Of a stretch of DNA of 64,000 nucleotides, positions 53,584 through 59,801 are shown piece after piece; the first letter of the stretch is position 1, and each line of letters begins with the position of its first letter. The stretch spans positions 1,120,501-1,184,500 of the forward strand of contig NZ_CP011071.1 in the NCBI RefSeq assembly GCF_000963865.1. The letters run 5' to 3'. Origin of the DNA: Flagellimonas lutaonensis (GTDB lineage: Bacteria > Bacteroidota > Bacteroidia > Flavobacteriales > Flavobacteriaceae). The notes below the pieces were generated by a model. The model saw only the letters and a program-made list of their open reading frames with translations. It searched no databases and had not been told where the DNA came from. The position numbers and the translations under genes are program-made.

Positions 53584-54960
53584 TTAGAAGATCAGCAGCC
53601 CTGCTACGTAAATGGCACCCCCAACAAGCATGAAAATCAGGGTGTAGGGCAAAATTTCTTTTGCCTTTAATTTGGTAATGCCCAAAAGGGGCAAGGCCCA
53701 AAACGGTTGCAGCATGTTCGTCAATTGGTCGCCATATGCAAGGGCCATAATGGCCTTTGGCAGGGGTACCCCCAATTGCAGGGCCGACTCCAATACCAAG
53801 GGGCCCTGTACCGCCCATTGGCCTCCGCCACTCGGCACAAAAATATTGACAAGGCCAGCACTCAAAAAGGTAAATATGGGCAACGTTGTTTCATTGCTCA
53901 CCGAAACGAAAAAATCGGATATCTGGTTGATCATACCACTTTGTGCCATTATACCCATGATACCAAAATATAGGGGGAATTGGATTAAAATGCCCGCCAC
54001 GTCACCAATGGCCTCTTCGACGGCGTTCAAAAAACTTTTGAAGCTACCATGCAGTAAGAGCGCCAATCCGAGCATGAAGAAATTTAACATGTTCGGTGTA
54101 ATGTTCAGCGTTTGCAAAGCGGGTAGGTACTGCAAAAGAAAAACACCCAACACCAACAATCCGAATATGGTCGAAAAAATTTTTGAGTGGTCCAATTTTT
54201 CAGCACCGACCAGCTCATCTTTACTTTCATGTTTAAACCGGTACACTCCCAAATCGATAGGGGTGGCAGCGGTCTTTTTTCCCAGAAAAAAGACCAATAA
54301 AGAAATTACCGTGACAATCACTAAAAAAATTACAAGATTGGAGATGCTGAACACCGTAAGCCCTGTTGAAATGGAATCGGGCAATTGCCCGACCAAACTG
54401 GCCGCTGAAACGCCTTGCATCAAATCGTGCAGATGTCCAGGCTCAGCGACCTTGATAGGCGCCGAGCCGCTAATGCCCCCATGCCAGACCATCAGACCAA
54501 CATAGCCAGAGGCTCCTATAAGTGGATAATTTATTGGAATGCCCTCGGCGTGTGCATGCTCACCTACCTTTCGCGCCAGTATGGCCCCGAAAATCAACCC
54601 AAGCCCCCAATTGAAAAAAGAAACGAGCATGGTGGGCAAGGCCACCAACAGGGCGGCATTCGAAGTATTGCTTACATATTTTGTGATATGCATGATGAGC
54701 CTCTCCATAGGTTTGCTCAGCACCAGCACGTGCCCCAGCACCAAGATGAGCATCATTTGGTAGGCAAAGACCAAAAGACCGTTGTTCCAAATGCCCGATT
54801 CCCAATAGGATAGTATGGCCGTTAATTGGTTTTCGTTTTGGGACGGCTCGGTCAAAAAAAGTGCCAACACCAAGGTCAGCACGGTCAATAGTATGGCAAT
54901 GGTAAAGGGAGAAGGCAAGTACCTTCTAAAGACATTTTCTATAAACGTGGTAAGGCCCAT
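53584..54960 (-). CDS. Short-chain fatty acid transporter (AtoE family)
   Basis: A 458-residue permease of the AtoE/short-chain fatty acid transporter family with about twelve helices; family segments include LPSPFTIAILLTVLT, WNNGLLVFAYQMMLILVLGHVL and NIFVPSGGGQWAVQGP. Expected to take up acetoacetate, butyrate or similar acids. It starts 3 bp after the DUF3127 gene stop. No ato-type CoA transferase is adjacent, so the acid used is open. Confidence 0.9.
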   Translation of the reverse strand: MGLTTFIENVFRRYLPSPFTIAILLTVLTLVLALFLTEPSQNENQLTAILSYWESGIWNNGLLVFAYQMMLILVLGHVLVLSKPMERLIMHITKYVSNTSNAALLVALPTMLVSFFNWGLGLIFGAILARKVGEHAHAEGIPINYPLIGASGYVGLMVWHGGISGSAPIKVAEPGHLHDLMQGVSAASLVGQLPDSISTGLTVFSISNLVIFLVIVTVISLLVFFLGKKTAATPIDLGVYRFKHESKDELVGAEKLDHSKIFSTIFGLLVLGVFLLQYLPALQTLNITPNMLNFFMLGLALLLHGSFKSFLNAVEEAIGDVAGILIQFPLYFGIMGIMAQSGMINQISDFFVSVSNETTLPIFTFLSAGLVNIFVPSGGGQWAVQGPLVLESALQLGVPLPKAIMALAYGDQLTNMLQPFWALPLLGITKLKAKEILPYTLIFMLVGGAIYVAGLLIF

Positions 54961-54963
54961 TGC

Positions 54964-55341
54964 CTAAAACGGAAGGTCGTCTGGCTCTTCTTCTTTTAGA
55001 TCCTCAACGGGTTCAAATGCCTCCATCGGTGGCACGGGTGGCATGTTATCAGCATTTTGCTCTCCCTCAAGGCTTTCGATACGCCATCCTTGTATTGAAT
55101 TGAAATATTTGGTTTCACCTTGTGGATTCACCCATTCACGGCCCCGTAGGTTGATACTGATCTTGACCATTTGCCCCACTTGAAAATTATCCAACAGGTT
55201 GGTCTTATCTTGTACAAACTCAACCAGTATATGTTGCGGATACTGCTCTTCGGTGGTAACGACTATTTCCCTTTTACGAAAACCGTTGTTACCATATTCT
55301 TTGGTTTCACCAATGAGTTTTATTCTTCCTTGAATCTCCAT
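54964..55341 (-). CDS. DUF3127 protein with SSB-like acidic tail
   Basis: A 125-residue protein: an OB-fold-like beta domain (1-90, DUF3127) with MEIQGRIKLIGETKEYGNNGFRKREIVV, then a disordered acidic tail ending PDDLPF. This resembles the DDDIPF tip with which SSB recruits repair and replication proteins. DUF3127 may be a small single-strand nucleic-acid binder; its partners are not known. ATG 55341 follows a perfect -7 box by 20 nt. Confidence 0.88.
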   Translation of the reverse strand: MEIQGRIKLIGETKEYGNNGFRKREIVVTTEEQYPQHILVEFVQDKTNLLDNFQVGQMVKISINLRGREWVNPQGETKYFNSIQGWRIESLEGEQNADNMPPVPPMEAFEPVEDLKEEEPDDLPF

Positions 55342-55361
55342 ATCTCTCTTTTAATTCGTTT

Positions 55362-55369
55362 CAAAAATA
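55362..55369 (-). promoter_or_regulatory. Candidate -7 box for DUF3127 gene
   Basis: Minus-strand TATTTTTG, exact TAnnTTTG match, ending 20 nt before ATG 55341. Confidence 0.5.
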
Positions 55370-55462
55370 CATAAATGGCCCTGAAACTCGGCCCTTGAAT
55401 ATGATTGGGTTTTCAACATTTTATCCCTTTTTGCGTTATCTTTAAAATGCAAACGGCCTGGC

Positions 55463-56611
55463 ATGGAATTCAACCCCAGAAAACGCACCTCGAACATCTT
55501 TCTTTTGATATCGGCCTTTGTCATAGTCAGCCTTATTTTATGGAACACCAATAGCTTTTTCAAGAAATTCAAGGAAGAAGAACGCCTCAAGATGGAAATT
55601 TGGGCCACGGCCCAATCAGAATTGTTACAAGCTGACGAAGACCAAGAGCTGGGCAATCTTACCCTCAAGGTATTGGGCAACAACACCTCGACCCCTATGA
55701 TTCTTCAGAACAAGGATGGTTCTATCAGAACCAACAACATGCCCGAAGAAATGGTAGTGGACAGCGCCTATCTGCAAAAGAAGATGCGGCAGTTCGCCAG
55801 TGAGAACGACCCCATTATCATCGAAGATCGGGGCGAAGAGCTCGCCACCCTTTATTACGGCAATTCTGAGGTATTGAACAAGTTGAAATACTATCCCATA
55901 GCCCTTTTGCTGATTATTTTTCTGTTCGGAGCCGTCATCTTTTTCTTTTTCAAGACGAACAAGGCTTCAGAGCAGAACAAGCTCTGGGCGGGCATGGCAA
56001 AAGAGACCGCCCACCAAATTGGCACCCCATTGACTTCTCTTTTGGGATGGAATGAACTGTTAAAGGCCGAAAATATTAATCCTGAGGTAACCAAGGAAAT
56101 TGGGAAAGACATTTCGCGCTTGCAGACCATTACAGAACGGTTTTCAAAAATCGGGTCGACCCCCGAACTTGAAATGCACGATATCGTATCTGAAACAGAA
56201 AAGGCCTATCAATACCTAAAGCGCCGCAGTTCTAAATTGATACAGTTTTCGTTCAGCTCAAACATCGACACACTTTTGGTGCCCCTGAACCCCCCTCTTT
56301 ACAATTGGAGCATTGAAAATTTGGTGAAAAACGGCATCGATGCCATGAAGGGCAAGGGAAGCATTTCCATCAAGGTTGAAAAGACCGGCAACACGGTCAA
56401 TATTTTAGTGGCCGACACGGGGCATGGCATTCCAAGGGGAGCGTTTCAAACCATATTCAACCCAGGGGTAACAACCAAAAAAAGAGGCTGGGGGCTGGGA
56501 CTATCACTGGTGAAAAGGATTATTGAAGAATACCACAAAGGAAAAATTAAAGTATTTTCGTCTAGCAAGGAAGGAACAATCATGCAGATTTCATTGAAAT
56601 CAAATCATTGA
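55463..56611 (+). CDS. Orphan sensor histidine kinase
   Basis: A 382-residue kinase with helices at about 11-27 and 144-163 framing a roughly 115-residue extracytoplasmic sensor domain, a phospho-acceptor His184 in KETAHQIGTPLTSL, and an ATPase domain with NLVKNGIDAMKG (N box), DTGHGI and RGWGLGLSLVKRII. Sensor domain family not recognised. No response regulator lies next to it; a small zinc-ribbon membrane protein follows at 2 bp and may be part of the signalling unit. Confidence 0.9.
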   Translation: MEFNPRKRTSNIFLLISAFVIVSLILWNTNSFFKKFKEEERLKMEIWATAQSELLQADEDQELGNLTLKVLGNNTSTPMILQNKDGSIRTNNMPEEMVVDSAYLQKKMRQFASENDPIIIEDRGEELATLYYGNSEVLNKLKYYPIALLLIIFLFGAVIFFFFKTNKASEQNKLWAGMAKETAHQIGTPLTSLLGWNELLKAENINPEVTKEIGKDISRLQTITERFSKIGSTPELEMHDIVSETEKAYQYLKRRSSKLIQFSFSSNIDTLLVPLNPPLYNWSIENLVKNGIDAMKGKGSISIKVEKTGNTVNILVADTGHGIPRGAFQTIFNPGVTTKKRGWGLGLSLVKRIIEEYHKGKIKVFSSSKEGTIMQISLKSNH

Positions 56612-56613
56612 TC

Positions 56614-56964
56614 ATGGCCAAAGAGAAACAGGTAGTCATAAAGGATGTGGAAATTTCCAACAATTGCCCTGAATGCTTCAACCAAGAGCTTCGGCTTACC
56701 TTCTATCAAAGGCACACTTCCACACCCTTTTACCACAGAAAAACAAAAGACGTTACGCACGAAATAAAGTGCAAAAAATGTTATTCGCTCATCTATCCGG
56801 TAAATTGGACACCTGATATCGAAAGGGTATTTGACTATTACAATAAACTGGTTGAGCCCGATAGACCAGCAGTACGGTTCACCACCCTATTTTTTGTGAT
56901 ATTGTTGTTGTTGATTGTTTTGGTCGGGGCTGGTGTCTACCTTATCTTGGAGGGGATTATTTGA
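56614..56964 (+). CDS. Zinc-ribbon protein with C-terminal membrane anchor
   Basis: A 116-residue protein with two Cys pairs, CPEC (18-21) and CKKC (53-56), forming a likely zinc ribbon, and one membrane helix at about 91-113 near the C-terminus. Start at ATG 56614, two bases after the kinase stop. It is probably tail-anchored with the zinc ribbon in the cytoplasm. No function known; co-transcription with an orphan sensor kinase is the main clue. The 3' end overlaps the convergent HIT gene by 8 bp. Confidence 0.75.
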   Translation: MAKEKQVVIKDVEISNNCPECFNQELRLTFYQRHTSTPFYHRKTKDVTHEIKCKKCYSLIYPVNWTPDIERVFDYYNKLVEPDRPAVRFTTLFFVILLLLIVLVGAGVYLILEGII

Positions 56965-57349
56965 TTGCCGACCGTATTTTTTCAGCCACTTCCTCGAACT
57001 CCTCTTCAGTAATTTCCACCTTGTGCTGAAAGGTCGCATCCTTCATGCTGTGAAGGGGAATCAAATGTACATGTACATGGGGCACCTCAAGACCGATCAC
57101 CATCATACCTACCCTTTCGCAGGGCACTGTGGCCTCAATGGCCTTTGCCACTTTTCGCGAAAAGGCCATCAGCCCCATATAGTCACTTTCATCCAAGTCA
57201 AAGATTTTATTGACCTCCTTTTTGGGTACACAGAGTGTATGCCCCTTTGAATTGGGGTTGATGTCCAAAAAAGCAAAATGATGCTCATCTTCCGCGATTT
57301 TATAGCACGGAATCTCTCCATTGATGATTTTGGTAAAAATACTGGCCAT
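56957..57349 (-). CDS. HIT-family nucleotide hydrolase
   Basis: A 130-residue HIT protein of the HinT-like branch: catalytic HVHVH at 91-95 and the N-terminal IFTKIINGEIPCYKIAEDE. It would hydrolyse adenosine phosphoramidates or related nucleotides. It lies downstream of greA, but a terminator separates them. Confidence 0.95.
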   Translation of the reverse strand: MASIFTKIINGEIPCYKIAEDEHHFAFLDINPNSKGHTLCVPKKEVNKIFDLDESDYMGLMAFSRKVAKAIEATVPCERVGMMVIGLEVPHVHVHLIPLHSMKDATFQHKVEITEEEFEEVAEKIRSAIK

Positions 57350-57365
57350 TTGGTACGGTTCTAAA

Positions 57366-57396
57366 CAAAAAAAATCCTGCCCTTTAAGGCAGGATT
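57366..57396 (-). terminator. Terminator of greA
   Basis: On the minus strand ATCCTGCC and GGCAGGAT arms with a short loop are followed by eight or more T, between the greA stop and the HIT start. Confidence 0.88.
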
Positions 57397-57419
57397 AAAG
57401 ATATAAATTTATGAGGATG

Positions 57420-57896
57420 CTATTCACGGGTGATTTCTAAAATTTCAAACTTTAAGGTTCCGTTGGGTACGGTTATCTCGGCGACATCACCAACCGATTT
57501 GCCCAATAGCCCCTTGCCTATTGGAGAAGTCACTGAAATCTTTCCTGACTTCAAGTCTGCCTCACTCTCGGCCACTAAGGTATATTTCATTTCTTGTCCG
57601 TTGTTCTGGTTCTTCAACTTTACCGTCGAAAGCACCAACACTTTTGAAGTATCTAGCTGCGATTCGTCAATCAACCGTGCATTGGCCAAGGTCTCTTCCA
57701 ATTTAGAAATTTTCATCTCTAAAAGCCCCTGTGCTTCCTTCGCGGCATCATATTCGGCGTTCTCTGACAAATCGCCCTTGTCTCTGGCCTCGGCAATGGC
57801 TTGTGAGGCCTTTGGCCGTTCAACATCCCTCAAGTAATCAAGTTCTTCCCTGAGTTTTTTTAATCCTTCCGCTGTATAATAAGATACGTTGCCCAT
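57420..57896 (-). CDS. greA: Transcription elongation factor GreA
   Basis: A 158-residue GreA: N-terminal coiled coil (YYTAEGLKKLREELDYL...AEARDKGDLSENAEYDAAKEAQ) with the acidic tip residues that act in the RNA polymerase active site, and a C-terminal FKBP-like domain (VTSPIGKGLLGKSVGDVAEITVPNG). It rescues stalled RNA polymerase by promoting transcript cleavage. The 181-bp gap before the divergent lipoprotein includes a leader with a terminator-like hairpin. Confidence 0.96.
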   Translation of the reverse strand: MGNVSYYTAEGLKKLREELDYLRDVERPKASQAIAEARDKGDLSENAEYDAAKEAQGLLEMKISKLEETLANARLIDESQLDTSKVLVLSTVKLKNQNNGQEMKYTLVAESEADLKSGKISVTSPIGKGLLGKSVGDVAEITVPNGTLKFEILEITRE

Positions 57897-57970
57897 ATCG
57901 TTGTATTTTTATCGCCATCGAGTACCAGACCCCGAACGGGAATCTTTGTATGGCTCGGTTTATTAAATAG

Positions 57971-58018
57971 AAAAAATCCTCCGCTTTGACCATGCATGCA
58001 TGGTTTTTGCGAGGATTT
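57971..58018 (-). promoter_or_regulatory. Terminator-like hairpin in the greA leader
   Basis: On the minus strand the order is AAATCCTCGC, an internal loop, the perfect palindrome ACCATGCATGCATGGT (57989-58004), another loop, then GCGGAGGATTT followed by a T-run. The outer arms (58018-58009 and 57984-57974) pair with one bulged base. It starts at about the expected +1 of the greA promoter and ends about 75 nt before the greA start, so it may terminate transcription early. Confidence 0.55.
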
Positions 58019-58022
58019 AACG

Positions 58023-58030
58023 CAAAGATA
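58023..58030 (-). promoter_or_regulatory. Candidate -7 box for greA
   Basis: Minus-strand TATCTTTG, exact TAnnTTTG match. Initiation about 6 nt downstream would give a leader of about 120 nt beginning with the hairpin at 57971-58018. Confidence 0.5.
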
Positions 58031-58077
58031 CACAAATTTTGAGCATTTTTACCTTACGAACAGCTTTTCAGCATGTT

Positions 58078-58515
58078 ATGAAGTATGTACCTCTTTTCAC
58101 GTTCTTGCTCTTGTTTATTGCTTGTGGCAAAGACAATGCGGAGCGAAACCCCTTTTTACAGGAAACCAATTTCAGGTTTGAACTGAACCTCAACCTACCA
58201 CTCTACAACGGACTCAACACCATTGGAAACCCAGTGTATGTTGGCAACAATGGGGTGGGACTTAGGGGCGTCTTTGTCATGAAGACCAGTGTTGACACCT
58301 ATTTTGCCTTTGAGGCATCGTGCCCTAACCATATACCCAATTCATGTTCTACCATGACCCTTGACGGGCAGAATGTCACTTGTTCGTGCGAAGACTTTGA
58401 ATATAGCCTTTTTACTGGTCAATTGCTCAACCGCCCAGATGATGGAGAACGATATTTTGATCTCTTGTTCTACAGGGCTGTACAAAGTGGTAATACCGTG
58501 ACTATTTCGAATTAA
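58078..58515 (+). CDS. Lipoprotein with degenerate Rieske-like fold
   Basis: A 145-residue lipoprotein (FIAC, Cys16; the start is ATG 58078, which begins the signal). The C-terminal half has the shape of a small Rieske domain: FEASCPNHIPNSCSTM (Cys82, His85) and VTCSCEDFEYSLFTGQLL (Cys102, Cys104, Glu105). The canonical second motif is CxxH; Glu105 sits where the second His should be, and the first motif has one extra residue. It may have lost the 2Fe-2S cluster or bind it differently. Function unknown; the gene is divergent from greA. Confidence 0.7.
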   Translation: MKYVPLFTFLLLFIACGKDNAERNPFLQETNFRFELNLNLPLYNGLNTIGNPVYVGNNGVGLRGVFVMKTSVDTYFAFEASCPNHIPNSCSTMTLDGQNVTCSCEDFEYSLFTGQLLNRPDDGERYFDLLFYRAVQSGNTVTISN

Positions 58516-58578
58516 TACAACAGGTGTTCGATATAAAATCGAAACAATGATGGGGCTGACACCAATGAACAAGCCCAA

Positions 58579-58653
58579 TGTCACTTCGAGCACAGTCGAA
58601 AAGCCTTAAAAATGGAGGCTTTTAAATAGGTCTCGACTGCGCTAGACCTGACA
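58579..58653. repeat. Dispersed palindromic intergenic repeat
   Basis: Bounded by TGTCA and TGACA, the element contains CTTCGAGCACAGTCGAA and TCTCGACTGCGCTAGACC, near-complementary to each other across a central hairpin. I recall such TTCGAnnncAGTCGA-type repeats as common between genes of Flavobacteria. Only one copy is evident in this window. It lies between the Rieske-like and Gfo/Idh genes. Confidence 0.6.
58599..58623. terminator. Hairpin terminator inside the repeat
   Basis: AAAAGCCT and AGGCTTTT with a 9-nt loop, flanked by A- and T-rich ends, suit termination of both convergent genes. Confidence 0.65.
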
Positions 58654-58715
58654 GAATATTTATATTGTTGAAAATCAAATGCTTGAGTGCCGTCTTACAT
58701 CGAACTCACGTTACC

Positions 58716-59711
58716 CTATTGTTTTCCCAATATCTGGTCCATCAACCAACTGATGTGCAGTCCATCTACGCCCAAAGATGGGTGTTTGGCGTCTCCTATC
58801 AGATGTCTTTTGATGTTTTCAACATGATAGTGCTGTATGTGCTTCGGATTTTCTATCAGCAATGATTCTGTTCTTGCTTCAGTGGTCAACTGAATTGGTG
58901 CCTCATCAAACACCGAAAAAACAATTTTACCTTTTGAACCGTATATCTCCACTACATCTTCACGTTCATGAGCACCAAAGTTCCAGCTGCCCTGGCCTGT
59001 GACACCGCTTTCATATACCCAATTACCCACGATATTGTCAAAAGCTTTATACAGCCCCATTTGGTTTCTGGCAAAACCCTGTGCCTTTTTTACGCTTCCG
59101 AAGAAATAAGAAAAAAGATCTAGCCCATGGCTGGCCAAATCATCGAAATAGCCCCCCGGGGCCACCGCTGGATCGGTACGCCAGTTGTATTCGACATTCA
59201 AATCCTTTCTATTGGGCGGTTTGCCCAAATGCCAGCGTATATGCCTTACGTCTCCAATAAGGCTTTTGGCCAACCACTGCTTGACTTGGTTAAAACGTGG
59301 TAATGAGCGGCGATAATGGGCAATGAACAAGGGCAGGTTTTTCTCTTCAAAGGCTTGGCAAATGGACAAACTTTCTCTGAAAGAGGGTGCCATCGGCTTT
59401 TCAACACAACATGGCTTGCCTGCCTCGGCCACCTGCAACGCATAGTATTTATGGGTGTCGGGTGGGGTTGCAATGTAGACGGCATCAACCAAAGGGCTTT
59501 CAATTAGTTCCGCAGCATTATCGGTATACTTTGGAATGCCGTGTCGGTACGCATAGTCTCTTGCTTTGCCAATATCACGTCGCATGACCATACACCCCTC
59601 AAATCCGTCAGTCATCTGATAGGCAGGGCCACTCTTTACCTCGGTAACGGCACCACAGCCAATAAAGCCCCAGCGAATGGGGCCTTTATCAAAATAGGGT
59701 TTAAGGGCCAT
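58716..59711 (-). CDS. Gfo/Idh/MocA-family oxidoreductase
   Basis: A 331-residue dehydrogenase: N-terminal Rossmann fold (RWGFIGCGAVTEVKSGPAY), the family EKP motif (VEKPMAP) and a C-terminal alpha/beta domain with DLASHGLDLFSYFFG. These enzymes act on sugars, inositols or related alcohols; the substrate is not predictable and no sugar-pathway genes are near. No signal peptide. A perfect -7 box lies 14 nt before ATG 59711. Confidence 0.92.
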   Translation of the reverse strand: MALKPYFDKGPIRWGFIGCGAVTEVKSGPAYQMTDGFEGCMVMRRDIGKARDYAYRHGIPKYTDNAAELIESPLVDAVYIATPPDTHKYYALQVAEAGKPCCVEKPMAPSFRESLSICQAFEEKNLPLFIAHYRRSLPRFNQVKQWLAKSLIGDVRHIRWHLGKPPNRKDLNVEYNWRTDPAVAPGGYFDDLASHGLDLFSYFFGSVKKAQGFARNQMGLYKAFDNIVGNWVYESGVTGQGSWNFGAHEREDVVEIYGSKGKIVFSVFDEAPIQLTTEARTESLLIENPKHIQHYHVENIKRHLIGDAKHPSLGVDGLHISWLMDQILGKQ

Positions 59712-59725
59712 CTAGCTAGTTTTTT

Positions 59726-59733
59726 CAAAAGTA
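59726..59733 (-). promoter_or_regulatory. Candidate -7 box for Gfo/Idh gene
   Basis: Minus-strand TACTTTTG, exact TAnnTTTG match, ending 14 nt before ATG 59711. Confidence 0.45.
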
Positions 59734-59749
59734 CTTGAAATCTTCTTTT

Positions 59750-59792
59750 GCCCTCACCCCTAAATCCCCCTCTCCCACGGGAGAGGGGACTC
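59750..59792. repeat. Repeat element with CCCCTCTCCC hairpin
   Basis: GCCCTCACCCCTAAATC is followed by a perfect 10-bp hairpin, CCCCTCTCCC-AC-GGGAGAGGGG (59767-59788). I recall this pattern (CCCTCACCCCTAAATCCCC...) as a dispersed repeat in many Bacteroidota genomes. Lying just past the TonB receptor stop, it can serve as that gene's terminator. Confidence 0.65.
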
Positions 59793-59801
59793 TCAAAAGA
59801 T

